Below are positions 20,601 through 35,600 of a stretch of 64,000 nt of DNA, piece after piece. The notes below the pieces were generated by a model. That model did no database searches. It saw only the letters and a program-made list of their open reading frames with translations, and was not told the DNA's origin. The position numbers and the translations under genes were made by a program. Position 1 is the first letter of the stretch; every line of letters begins with the position of its first letter. The stretch is from RGIG6178 sp045118975. GTDB taxonomy: Bacteria; Bacillota_I; Bacilli_A; RFN20; DUOF01. The stretch is from assembly GCA_045118975.1 (NCBI GenBank), contig JBGVCT010000009.1, forward strand, positions 1 to 64,000, given 5' to 3'.

Positions 20601-23600
20601 GAACAAGAGTAACACATTCAGTTGTATTAACACTTGAACAAGCTTCATATTTAATTGCATAAACTCCACTAGCATCTACTGTAGGATCACTAACCCTAAT
20701 ATTTGCTACAGGAATCTTATGTTCTTCATTGTCTGCGATTGTATCGAATTCTACAACTGGAGCTGTTCTATCAATATATGTAGAGAATTGATTAATTGTT
20801 TCTACTGCATATACCTTATTAACACCAGTCATACCAAGAGTAACTTTGATAATATTATCGCTTCTATCAAACTTGTTACTACTATGTACAGCTCTAATAC
20901 CATCATTATTAATTGTTATAGTATAAACTTCACCATTTAAAGTGATAGTAGAATATCTAGTTACATCGATAGCATTAACAGCATCTGTACCTAAGTAAAC
21001 AATTGGATTTTCACCTAATAATCTATTAAATTCAACATTGAATGTTAATGTAGATGAAGTGTTGTCATCTAAGTATGTCTTACCATTGTGAGCAATTCCA
21101 TTTACAATTGATGCTTCCATAATAGTTGGCTTAATGTTATCAAATGTAAATTTATTAGATACAACTCTATAGTAAGGAACACTTTCTACAAATCTAATCC
21201 ATGCATCCTTAGCTACTGTGTAATTAGAATCGATAGTACCAGCTAACGATACAACAACATTTTCACCAGATCTAACTGTAGTAATAGTTAAGTTAGTTAA
21301 TCCAGGAATTGTTGTACATAGTTGATCTTCACTATCCCCCTCACACCATAAACCATATTTATCCTTATTATTTAACTTATCAATAATATCATCATATATA
21401 CCAATATTATTTCTAATAGTTAATGTAGGCATTAATGTTCTTTGAGAGATTAATACATTACCTGCATCAAGTGTCATAGTAACAATATAACCGCCCTCAA
21501 CACTTACAATATTGTCAAATACTTCATGTACTTCAGTAACATTATTAGCCTTATCTACAAGTGTACCGCTAATATCAATTGTTAATTCACCAATAAGTCC
21601 AGCTAAAGGAATTTCACTAACACCATCATTTACAAATGCTCCATAAGCAGAACCATTAATAGTTAATACTAAGTTATTTGTAATATCTGCCTCTACTCCA
21701 TCTACTGTAACAATTAGTTTATCAACAGATTCATTACAATAATATGTAATATGACCATTAGTAATATTAGTAGACTTGATACATCCATTAGCTTCAACAG
21801 TAATTGTTGGATAATCAACAAAGTCTGTATCAATATGGTAATTAGTCATTTCAGCAATATCAACCTCATTTAGAGGATTGTATGCTTTATCATATAGTGT
21901 TGGTTGATTATTTCCAAGTGGTGAGAATCCTAAAATTTGTAGATCTCCATTATGTCCACTTGATGGCATATATTTATAAGTTAATGTATTACCATTTAAA
22001 ATAACTTCATCAACAGGAATTGTAGTTGTTCCAACTTTAATCATTAATGAAGGAACACCATTAACCGCAATAACATCTCTATTAGTAAATGTATATTCAA
22101 GAACAAGAGTATCTTCTTCATTTTTATATGTCTTAACTGTAGGGAAGTTATCACTTAGAGTTACATCATCAACTGTATCATAAACAATAAAGTTGAATGT
22201 TTGTACTACGTTAGGAATATTGTTAACTGATGCAGCTGCTGAAGGTATTGTTAATGTATTTGTTCCCTTCTCAATTGTACCAGTGTATACAAGCTTACCA
22301 GTCATATATTGATATCCACTTGTAAGTGTATTAGAAATATTTTCAATTGTTCCAACACCAATAGTAGCAAATATTACATCATCTAAATCCTTAACATAGT
22401 AATATGTTGCACCATTATCAACTTTAGATAGAGGTATTGAATAAGCAAATGGATTGAATGGATCAATTACATAAGGAACAAATATAGGTCCAGCAACAAT
22501 CTTGATTAAGATTGTAACTTCTGGTGATAAGTTACCAATTGTATCCTTGTAATATCCTTCAGGAATAGTTAATACATATTGTGTATAACTATTTGTTGTA
22601 GTAATAGTAAATACTTTATTAACATCATTACATTCAGCCAAATTATTTACTGAACATTTTATGTCTGTATTTCTTATTGAGTAAACTTCATCTGTAAGAG
22701 TATATTCAAATGTAATAGTTTGCTCAGCATTGAATGCGTATTCTTGTTGTTCAAATCTTAACTCTGGCTTATCATTATCAAATACTACATTCAATAATGC
22801 AATTTCTTCTCCACTATAATCAGTTATCTTAACAGTAGAATTCTTATCAAATGAAGCATTTGTATATGTCCAAGTATAAGATCTATCTCCTTCATTTCTA
22901 GTTAATACACCAAAGTTGATACTCTTAATCCATCTACTTGCAGTAAATGTTATTGAGTACTCTGTTGATACATAATCACTAACTAGATATTTTCCATTAA
23001 CTTCAACTGCATTCTCTTTATTAATGTTTCCTGGATCCACAGCAAATGGAGCACTATCATCAATAAATACATATTCAGTTGGCATTCTTACGTTCTTATT
23101 TCCATATTGATCTTCATAAACATCTGCATTTATTACTAGTTTACCATCATCAATAGAAATATAACTTCCACATCCATCTGGTGTTAATATACATGTTAAG
23201 ATTGAACCATCACTAGTTGTGATTTCAATCTCATTTTGAGGTCTTTCACCAAAATAGTATACTCTACTTTCATCTTTATTTAGATAAGCAATGTTAGTAA
23301 TACTTAACGCTGGCTTATCATCGCTTACATAGATTGTTACTCCTGTAAATGTAACTTGAACTGATTGGTTACCAGCCTTATCTACAACAGCACCTGCTAA
23401 TACTATAGGATTATAGTTACCAGCATTTGGATAAGTAACAGTGTAATAATATTTCACACCTGGAGCATTAACTGGATATTGCTCATCTACGAATAATTCA
23501 TATCTGATTGATTCATTTGGAATTATTGTGTTGTCTCCTCCATCTATAGTTACACCAACAACAACTGGAGCAGTTCCATCATAAATAATTTCATCGCCCT

Positions 23601-26600
23601 TAACTTCACTACCATTAATACTTCCTTGACTGTAGTTTCCAGCAGCATCATACAAGCTATAATCAATCTTAGTGATTTCTAATTCGCCATCAACTAAGTT
23701 AGTGAAACTTTGTAAGTTAACAGTGATAAATGTATATGTTTGATCAATATTTACTGGAGTAGTAATTACTGAAACTTCACCAAGATATACAGTAACTGTA
23801 CTCTTAGAGCTAATTCTACTATCAAATCTAATTGTTAGTACTGCATTAGCTAGTGTTTCTCTTCTTAAATAATATACACCATCTTGTTTTGCAACACCTG
23901 TTACATTTATTGTTGCATAATCACCAGCAGCAAATCCAACCGGTGTTGAGTCAATAAATGCTTCGCTATATTCTTTAATGAACAATGGATCTGTTTCACT
24001 TGTGAATGTATTTGCAAAGTTATAAGCAATAGTATCTTTAATAGGTCTATCTAATACTATACTTGTAATAGCAAATGGACCATTATCTCCAACATACAAT
24101 GTAGCATCAGGAATAATTGTGAATGCTAGAGTTGAATTCATCGGTATAGCTTCACCATCAATAGAATATGACTTAGCACCAATCTTATAGTTAAGAGTTG
24201 GAATTACACCAACCATATCTATACCCTTACTTGCTGCATTAATTGCAACTTCAACTGTAAATGGTTCTTTTGTATAGAATACATTAACTGCACCTGTGCT
24301 AGAAGTAACAGATACTCCTCCAATAGCAACTCTACTATTATCTAAAGTATATGTAGAAGAATTGTTTGGATTTCCTGCCATGTCAAACATAGCACCAGCA
24401 CCTAATATAATTGTATAAACTTCAGAACCTAAACCATTTATAGTTATTGTTTTATCTGCGTTCAATACAACTTCTTTATTACCAGTAACACTAATTACAT
24501 TCTTATTTGTGATTTCACAATTTACATATGTAGCCTTATCACAAACAATCTTGAATGTAGCGCTACTATTACTGCTTCTTTCCTTTACTAATTCTAATAT
24601 AGGTGTAAATCCTTCATTATCTACAGCATATCCTAAATTAGCATTAGGTGATAATAAGATATTATTATATAGTACATCCATTGCACCTGTAACATTATCA
24701 AATGATACAAGAGCCACTTCACCATATTGTGATAAGTTAATTTCATCTTGATATGTATAAACGTGAACGCCATTAGCACTATCATAAGTATATGTATATC
24801 TTACAATTGTATATTTTGCAGTTCCAACACTATAAATAATGCCAGGAGCAACAATAATTGGATTGTTATACTCTAATATAAATGTAATTTTATCAGTAGC
24901 ATTCAATACAATCTTAGGATTTCCTTCTGTTACAGTTCCTTCACTACTAGTTACCTTTTGAGTAAGTGTAGTTTCTTCACTAATTAATATATATTTAAAT
25001 ATCTTTTCAGAGTTTGCTACACCTGCAGCAGTAAATGTATTTTCAGGAATCTTAATAGAAACAACACCATCAACAGATACTGTTACATCATCTTGACTAG
25101 GTATATATCTATAGAATGACTCATATACACTGAAGACACTATAATTAGATGTAATTAATTCTACATCTGAAGCAAAGTACAATACACTGTAATCATTTAC
25201 ATAGTAGATGTATTCATTATCTCCATCTAAAATTCTATTTGCTTGTTTTGCGTTATATTCCAAATAGATGTAAGGACTTAATGTATAACTATCTTCTTTT
25301 ACATCAATTTGTACAACAACCTCTTCACTAGCATTACCCGCAAGGTCAACATATATGCCAGCAGGAATTATTAGTTTAACAACACGAGGATTATCATTAT
25401 ATGCAAAGATATAAGACATTGTGTTATTAGCACTATTTACTAATACATTTGGATTATTACTTGCAGAAGCAACATAGGTTGCTGTTTCACTTACTGAATA
25501 AGCATATCCAGAGATTGTATATGTATTACCTACACCAGTAAGAGTATTGACATTTACAGCAATTGTTGGATTTTCAAGAGTAACAACTGGTAACTCTCTA
25601 TCTACCACAATATTCATTTCTTCATTAGCGTATTGAGTATCTACATAAGTATTTCCTGATCTATCAGTCATTGTAATAGTATATGCAAAAGTAGGTATAC
25701 CATCTTGAGAGAACATTTCTGTAGCTAGTGGTATTCTAACTGTAGATATATTTTCAAATGTTCTAGTAATCTTAGCTCCCATTCCATTAGTCATTACGAT
25801 TTCAATAACAACCTTAGAAAGCGGTTCGCTAAATGCGAAGTCAATACCTGCAGTTTTTAATGTTTGAGTATTTAAATAATACTTACCATCATCATTTACT
25901 GTAACTGATGAGCTAGTAATAGTTGGTTTAGCTGTTAATCTAGGTCCACTAGTATCAGCGCTAATTCCTGTACTTGCTCCAGCCCATAAAATTTCAGTAG
26001 CAACAAACTTAGTGCTATCATATAGTGCTCCTTCAGGATTGTTAACAGATATAATTCTGAATTCACCACTATCATTAGAATCGATAGCGATACTTGCTCT
26101 TAATACTGAATTTACTATTGTACCAGAAATTGTTCTAGGATCAGCTGTAGTTCCAAACCTATATGTTACATATATTATTCCATATTCATTAACTGTTTTA
26201 TTGAAGTTAATAGCAACATTAATAGTTTTGCCATCTGATAATACAGTTCCATTAGTTAAAGTTTTACCACTAGTATCAGTATATACAATTGATGATATAG
26301 CAATACCACTGTTATCTAACTTATATTCATCAGTTACTAGTGATTCATTTCCAGCTTTATCTACAATTGCACCCTTAGCAAGAGCAATAGTATACTTAGT
26401 TGTTCTCTTAGTTAAACCAGAGATAATTATTCTATTATCACTAACTCTAACATTTTCATTATCAGCAGCAACTCTACTACCATCTAAAATAATATATGTT
26501 TTATCAACTAAAGCACAATCAACATATTCTGCATCCTTACCACAAGAGAACTCAAATTGTGCTGTTGCACCATTTAATCTATATGAATCAACAAATGTAA

Positions 26601-29600
26601 GAGTTGGTTTAAATGATCTTGTATCTACATATAAACCATTTGTAAATATTGTACTATTTCTAGACAACGCAGATATATCATTTTTTTGATATAATCCATT
26701 AGATTTATAAGTTATTGATCCAGATAATGTTAATGCATATAGATGATCATTTTCAAAATTAAACTTATTAATACTACATTCAATATAGTAATTTTCATCA
26801 CCTGTATATGTTTTATATTCACAACTATTAGTTGCAGAACCAACAGGTAAATCATTACCTAACAAGTTGATTGCAGATGATGAATCTGAAGCATTTATTA
26901 ATTGTCCTGTTAATAAGAACTTAACAATAAGACTATTAAACTTACCATGAATTCTATCTCCAGGATTTTCAGGAGTAATTTCCTCTCCATCAATTATAAT
27001 TGAGTGAATCTTAGCAATACCTTCAGTTTTGAAATCAACATTTACATACTCATATACTTTTTCAAGAGTAACAGTTGTATTGTTAGTAGCACCATAATAA
27101 GTAGATAGAGATAAGTTAGAAACAATAACTTTAATTCCGTTCATATATTGTGGGTTACCTGCAGAGTTATTCTTAAATGAACCCCTGCATGTAATTACAG
27201 ATGTAAATGTAACAAAGTCAGTCAAATATTCACATTTTCTAGTTTCAATATCTATTACTGATTCTTCAACAATATTATCGCCTGCTGGATTTATTGGATA
27301 AATCTCTATAGTAGAAGAATTTAATGATTTGATTAATGTAGGAACATTTATTGTTACTACAAAGTCTTGTCCATTAATTACAGTAGATTCACTTGCTGCG
27401 CTACCTGGCGTAGGTTCGCTTAAATTAAGCTCTACATTTTCATTAGTAATAGTATAAGTATCTATCTTTAAATAGAATTCCTTTGTAGTTACATTGTCAT
27501 TAGAATCTTTAATTCCTACACTTATCTTTAAGAACTCATTATTTGCAAAACCTGCAAATAGAGTTGAATCAATTGCAAAGCTTCCTGTATATTCGCCATT
27601 TAGTATAACTAAGTCACTTATAGTAATACTATGAGCAACTGGAACCTCTATTGTTTCATCAGAATTTACTTTTGTTATAGTTAAAAGCACATCATCTTTT
27701 GTAAATGAATAAGCTGAATTATCACTAAATGTAAATGAAACATTAGTAGTTTGGCTTGAATAGTAGAACTCATCTTCATCATAGTGAGTATTATTAACTT
27801 TAACTTCTAGTTCAGGAGATGTATTATCAGCCGTAATACTTCCATACACTCTATCAATAAGATAATTAGAGTCAGTTGTAGTGAATAAATTTCTTGTAGG
27901 AGTTGTTCCATCTTTAGCAACAATTTCAACCTCATTGTTAACATCAGCAGCAAAATAAGCCAAAGAAGAAACACTAGGCATACGAACTGGAACATCTACA
28001 TTATAGTATCTATACATTACGATGTTATTTTGAGGTACGTTTTCACTATAGTAAACCGTAGTTGTACCATCATAGTTTTTAGTAATATATGCACCCAAAT
28101 CTATAGTAATTTGAGCTGGATCTATTCTACCAACATCAGCTACACTAATTGTTGGAATTAAATTAACTGTATAATTTGCAGCATCAGCAGTAATAAAATC
28201 ACTTAATTCTATACGCACTTTTCCATCAGTTTCAACAACCTTATCAGGGAATGTAACTGTCTTAGCAATTAATCTTGCATCTACTCCCTCAGCAAAGAAG
28301 TCATTTACAACCACATATACATTATTGTGATCGTGATCGTAACTAGAATTGTCATAAATCTTTACTATTTGATTAGTAGCAGATAATTCTGCCCCAATAG
28401 TTGTGCCATCATACTTAAAGTAATCAACATCTTTTCCAGTTAAATTGAATGATAATGTCGCCCTGTATACAGTGTAGGCATCATTATAAGTAGCACCTAA
28501 TGAGAAGGTTAATTTATCTGAAGTAGAATTAACTGTTATATCATAAGAACCAACAGGTGGAACGCCATTAGAACCTGTAACAGGTGATAATACTGCAACA
28601 GGAGTACCATTATTAGATAAAGTGAATGTATATGATGCCTTTAATGCTGCAATTTCTTCTGTAGAAAGTGGAGTCTTAGAACCATCTGCTTCAATTGCAT
28701 AAGCATATTCAATACCAATATTAATATTCTTACCATAATCAGAGTGTAGAGTATTGAAATTCAAGTGTAATTCTATTTCCTTTTGAATTACACTAATACT
28801 TACACTTTGAGTAATTACAGAAGCAGTTGTAGGAGTAGTAAATACAACATTATGACTCTTTTCTATTATAGAAGAACCTGCATCTAATTTAGTAGTATAA
28901 GTATATTTATATTTAGCTAATTCTTCCATTGTAGACTCAGTAAATATTTGAGTAGCAATATCACAATTACTATCATCTACTAAGCAATTAGCTGTATATT
29001 GTTTGAATGCGTTATATGGATTTCCTGCAGTCTTTAAATTTGCAGCATCATTACCATACAAATAAATTTCATAATCATGTTTAGGAGTTAATGAAACATC
29101 AAATGCTGTTCCCCTTAAATCAGTTAATGACGCAACTAATGTAGCCATTGCATATGGAGGAATATGCTCAGTTGAAGAAATATTAAAGATTGCCTCCATT
29201 GAACCCCCACTTAATGTTGCTGCTACAGGAATCTTATATGGAAGTGTAAATATACCATTTCCATCAATAGCAGAAATCATTCTTCCTGAAGTATCAAGAA
29301 CTTTGTCTTTAGTTGCAGGTATTTTGTAAGTTGCACCATTTACAACAATAGTTATAATATTTGCAGCTACACTAGAAGTAATAGATTGAGCAGCAGAATC
29401 TAAATATGTAACTACATTAGTGCCATCTAATTTGAATTTAACATTATATTGTAAATAGAATGTTGAAGCACCACTTGAAGCTATTTTTACGTAGTTTATA
29501 AAGTTAGCATCTTCAGAATATATTCTAAATGCCATCTTTGGAGTACCAGAAGCTGTAGCTAATTGTTGACAATAGTAAGTTTTGTTTAATTCTCCTATTG

Positions 29601-32600
29601 TACAAGTAGTAGCGTTACTTACTTCATACTTTAATTCAGAATCATCTAATTGACTAAGTTTCTTAGTCTTAACATTAGTATCTATCTCAAATGTTGACTT
29701 ATTACCGGCATTATCCTCTACAGTGAAACTAAATTGAGTATTACTTTCATTAGTTGAACCATATCTATTAACATCAAAAGTAACATAGAATTTACCAGAA
29801 ACATAAGTACAACTTGAATTATTCAAATTAGAAGAAGGACTTCTAGCCTTACAACTGCTAGGATTTATACCAGATCCTGTACCATCAGATACTGTAATTT
29901 CATAAGTTACTGTTTCATTAGTTGTAATAGATGAACTTGAATTTAATACATAGTATAAATCTCCATCACCATATGTACCAGTACCATTCTTTCTTTGTAG
30001 TTTAGATACAAATTCTGGATTAGTATTGTCTACAAAAATATTTAAGTCACCAGCTGTTGAATCATTTAAAACAATAGTCTTTCCATGACCTAATCTATCA
30101 ACAACATGGATTCTCATTTGTTGATATGAATAATCACCAACACAATTAGTAATATTGAAAGTAAGAATCATTGTACTATTAACTACTGGAACAATATTAC
30201 ATGTAGTTAATCTATCAGTTGAATTAACCATTAAGTATGATTCTTCAGTAATACCAGTAGTAGTAGATGTAAATGTAATAGAATTTCTAGAATTGCTATT
30301 TACAAATAAATTCTTTGTTTGTGTAGATACACTTATACTATCATTTGAAACAAACTTATGTGTACCAGATACTGTTACATCAAAATCAGCACTCATTAAC
30401 GCATCACAATATTTGAATTCTTTTAATATAACTCTAATATTATCGAATGTTAATGTACCTGTAGGTAATGATGAAATATCTATATTGAATGAAATCTTTC
30501 CACCATCTACATATGTGCTAGGGTTATAACTAAGTGCAGCTAATTCAGATGAACCATCTATGCTTACTTTCTCATATTCAAATGTTGCATATTCCTTCAA
30601 TGAAACGTATTTTTTAATTGTATTTCCTTCTTTAAAGATAAGGATTACATTAGCTCCTGTAAAGTCTAAGTTTGTATATGAGAAACTTGAAGTTGTATCA
30701 GTTAATGTAAAGCTAATTACATTGCTGTTTGCAAGATAAGTTATGCTTGTACTTGTATTTGTAAATGACTTTTCAAATCCTTTATACGCTGATACTTCTA
30801 CTTGGTTAATTACAGATAATGCCAAAGCAATAGTATCTTCTGCACCTAAGTGAGCATGTGCTCCTGAAGCAACATTTCTAGTAAATACAATGCCATCAAT
30901 ATTATTCCATGTTCTCTTAACTTTAAATTTAAATCTTATAGTTAATTCTTTAGCAGTAGCATCATAAGATGTACTACTAGCATCTATTTCATCAAAGTTA
31001 TATTCTCTACCATTATCACTTCTTAAGAATATAGTTCCACCAATAAAGTTAATATTAGCAGGATTTAAAATAGAATATGCTTTACCTTGACTGTAATAAT
31101 ATAAGTCTTCATGATGAATGTTTTGGATGATAACTTCGATAGCAAGATTATCGCCAACAACAACACTAGGAGCGTTAGAATTTTCTACGTCATTAATAAA
31201 TATCTTATAATTATCTTTAACAGTTGGAACATCAACGTTGTTAATAAACTTATATTCAAATGAACTCTTATTAGTAAATTGATTGAATTTTAAGGTATTA
31301 GCAGGTATTGAAACTGTATAGAATTTAGATGTAGAAATCGCTGTAATAACAGGAGATCCTGGATCTATAGAAATCATTGATTTTCCTTCATATTTAACTG
31401 CAGATGAAGCATTAATTTCATAGCTATTAAGAGTATAGTCAGAAGAATATACACTTACAATTATTGTACCTGTAAGAGTAGCACTACTTATACCTTCAGT
31501 TGTAGTAACAATATGTAGGTATAATTTATTATTGTTAGTACTCAAATCAGAGAAATAGTATGTCTCATAATCATTGCTACCAGTTAAAGAGAATTCCCCA
31601 ATTTTAGCATCACTATTATTCAATATTTCTAATTTAGATGAACTAATCCTATGGTTAATTCCCATAATGTTATATTTTCCACTAGCAGGAGTATATTTAT
31701 AACCACTATTAACATTAACTAAATTTGTACCATCATAGTTATAAACAGCTTGTGTCATATCATAATATACGTTAGAGTCTACAATTGATGGAATGATACT
31801 AATTTGTGTATCAGTAAAGTACATTTCAATTTTTCTTTCTAATGTATATAGTTCATGTGGTGTAGTACCATCTTTTTCTATTATTTTAAATGTTATTTTT
31901 AAAGTATATTTACCTGATTTAAATCCTGTTCCCTTAGCAAAAGTTATGTTAGTTCCAGATTTTGTTTGAGTAATTTTTGTGCCAACAGAAGAATCTAAGT
32001 CCACATTACTTGGAGTAACCTTATAGTTTACACAATATCCATCTGTATCAGAAGCATTATCACTAGAACAGTTAACAGCATCTTTTAGTTTAAATCTCGT
32101 AAATGCATATGTTTCTGCTTCTCCTGTAGCAACTGAAATAGCAGTAAAGTCTTCATTATCTAAAGTAAAACTATTAGCATCAATAAAGTGAACTAGAATA
32201 GTGTATGTATAGATATTAGTATCGTTATCTCCAGAACAATCAACACCAGTAGTTCCAGCAGGCATACAACCTAGTATTTTATTACCCTCTTTAGATGGTT
32301 TAAATGTCATTGTATAAGATGATTCGCCCAATGATAAGATAACACTTGAAGTATTGTATTTATCAGTGTTAGAAAAATAGTTCTTCCAAGAATTTGCAGA
32401 TATTGTACTTGTTAGCGTTTTATTATTTGCATCTTTAGTTAAATATAAAGTTAAAGTATATTGACCATTAGCCTCTGCCTCATCAACATATTTAACATCA
32501 ATTGGATTATTACTTAATTTCAATCCGTTCTTAGCTGTTGCCTTAACATGCTCATGGAATGTTTTATCCAATTTTACAAATGTATAGACAATTGTATTAG

Positions 32601-35600
32601 TATTTGAATATGCGTCAGTAGCAGTTATAGTTAGCGTTGTGTTAGCAGTTATCTTACCACCAAATATGTTACTAACTGTATTGCCAGTAGATCCTACTCC
32701 AACATTAGAAAGTAGAGTCGTTTCTGCTCCACTATTAACCTTCTTTTTAACAGTAACAGTATTTTGTCCTAAGTTATCAAATACAGCATCAATTTTAGCC
32801 TCTTTTATAAAGTAGAAGGTAGTCTCACTACTTGAAGAAACTTGTAAATTATTAGCATTATTCTCAAGCACATTTGAGAATCCCATATTAAATCTAACAC
32901 CACGTTTGTCATAATTAACAGTAAATGATGTAGAGTTACCACTAAAGTCTGTAATGTATACAAATACCTTACCATAAGCTGTTTCACTAACCTTTGGTAT
33001 GCTATGAATTACTGTATCATTATTTGCTTTAGTCGTTTTATTTCCTCCCTCAGGTTGAGTCTCATATGTATAAGAAAGTAGACTTACATTTGTTCCTCTA
33101 GCATTCTTTAAATCATTATACTTAGCCGAATTATCACTCGGAGCATCATTAATTGAATCTGCATTAATTAGAGCCCCAAGAGTAGGCTTAGATGAATTAA
33201 TATTTATTCCATAGGTACTTCCTTGATCAGTAAATGTTGATGTTGTTATCGTTCCATTAGCACCAGTTACATCAGGTGCTTTTCTATCAATTACAACATA
33301 GAATCTTAATTTGTTAACTTTATCTGCACTCGATCCATACACAGTAACAGCCATAACAATTTCGCCATTAGATAAGCTAGACAAAGCAGAGCTACTCAAT
33401 GATAATTTTTCGCCTGTTTTTGTTGTTGAAACATAGCATCCACCAGAAAAACTAACATCAGATGTATTCAAAAATCCAGTAAGCGTAGTAGTAGAACACG
33501 TTCCAATAATCATAGCAAACTCAACGTCATAATATAGATTTGCCTTATTATAAGAAGAGTTATTTTGTTCTATCACAACATTTCCGGTTGTATCATGTGG
33601 TAAATATGCCTTTTTCAAATTATCTGAAGAAGTGAAATTCACCGGATTCTCTATATTTGCATGTACAGTAGTAGATGTATATGACATCTTCATATCTGGT
33701 TTTTCATTACTTACATATAAACTAGTTGTTATTGCACATTCTGCTTGACCTTTAGTACAATAATAATTTCCTGCCTTATCATAGAAATTTTCTACATAAA
33801 TAGTAAGTGGCGTATTAGATTTAAACACACGTCCCGAACCATGGGCGGTTATCAAACCATTGACTACAGTTGTTGCAGTAATTGTCTGAGTCGTTTTATA
33901 TTTCGTAAATGACGAAGAAAGTGAAACATTCCCTCCAGAAATAGCTCCTGTAATTCTAGTGTTCAAAGTTAGAGAATTATTACTATTAGATGAAGACCAA
34001 TGATTATCTTTGATTGACAAACTTATCACAGGGTCAACACAATATGTTGCTTGACTAGTACAGTTTCTACTTGTCTTATTATATGTTGTACCATTGATAG
34101 TCATGGTTCCTGAATCATCAAAAGATATAGCCGCTTGTGGTTTTTCGTTATCCACAATAACAGTTATTTTTAAAACCGTTCCACTACCTGGTGAATTTCC
34201 AGCCTTATCCTTTAAATTACCAATAGTTATGTCTACGCTTGTTGAACCTGAACCACTATAAGAAATATTAGTATAACAATATCCGTTTTCATACTTACCT
34301 GCGCTAGCATATGTCGTCGATGAAACCGTACAAGTAGGAGTTCCTTGTAAATCACTGGCATTAGGCACAGTACCTTTGACCAATATGGATGTTGTATTAC
34401 CGCCATTACCATCATCTTGGTATGAGTTTATATAATAAGTATTCGCAGTATCAGAATCAGCATTAACCTTAATTTGTCCATTGTTTTTCGAAACTTCCCA
34501 GTTCACTGACGGACCTGTCTTATCGTATACAATATTAATAATCCAACCCAATCCATTGCCTATAGCATCTGTTGGCGTCAATACATAAGAATACGTTCCA
34601 ACATCATTATTTAATGAAAGAGTAACAGTTGCAGTTTTACTTGTTTGTCCATTAAAACTAGTTTTGCCAGTAGAAGTAACGTTGGTTCCACTGCCCCCCA
34701 TGTCCTTCATACCAACATTATCAGCAGCAGTAACAGACAATGATACAGAACTGTTTTTTGTGTAAATTGTGATAGGCCCACTAGTATAATCAGTTCCGCC
34801 ATAAGAAATTTTTGATATTACCGGTCGGCTAGTATCCACTTTAAAAGTGGATAAAGAATATGTTTTCTTGGTAGTGCTATTAGAAGACAGCGAACTACTA
34901 TATCCGACATAAACCTTATAACTTCCAAAAGACCCTTCGGAAAAATTATATGAACCAGTACATTTATAATTTGTATGATAGGTGCCACTAGTGTGATTAT
35001 TGTTCTTTGTACAAGTTATATATTTATTTGTTTGTCCATTAATTGGGACCGGATTTCCGGTATTATCATATATCGCAGCATACATCGCTTTATCTGCTAT
35101 TTTTGAATAAGCATCTATTTCAAGAGTTAAAGACCCCGTTGGAAAAACAACATCATATAAAGAATTTATACTTTTTGTCTCAGTTATTCCAGAAGTATTT
35201 GTATACTTAAATTGTGCCGTAGAAACATATGGAGGGATTTTATCATAAAAAGTTTCTGTCCAATCATATGTACAGTCGCCCCAGCAACCACCATCAGTAC
35301 GTAAATACATGGTAACAGTGGTAGAAGACTTTCCCTTACCATAACTTAAATTAAATGTGCAACCACTTTGTTTATTTCCCGTAGGATTTGATATAGATGA
35401 ATCTGTCCCTGAAGCACGTGAAACTTTTATATAATAATAAAAAGTATCGTCGTCGCCATCATCGTAAGGGTCAGTAGTACCTAGGTGACACTCCGTTGTA
35501 GTAGAGCTACCCACTTTAGCCTTTATATAAATTTCCTTGCTCTTCTTTTTTCCGATGAACCAATATATACCATTAGAACGGTTGAAAGTGCCATCAGAAC

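Noticed and set aside
26012..26689. 225-codon open frame on the plus strand inside the giant gene
   Set aside because: It is the antisense shadow of repetitive, Ser/Thr/Asn-rich coding sequence. It has no ribosome site, its translation is hydrophobic low-complexity, and other shorter shadows (for example near 30155 and 24509) look the same.
34690..34705. Run of six C (G on the coding strand) in the giant gene as a phase-variation tract
   Set aside because: Six bases encoding Gly-Gly is too short to be a persuasive slippage site, and no others of note were seen.
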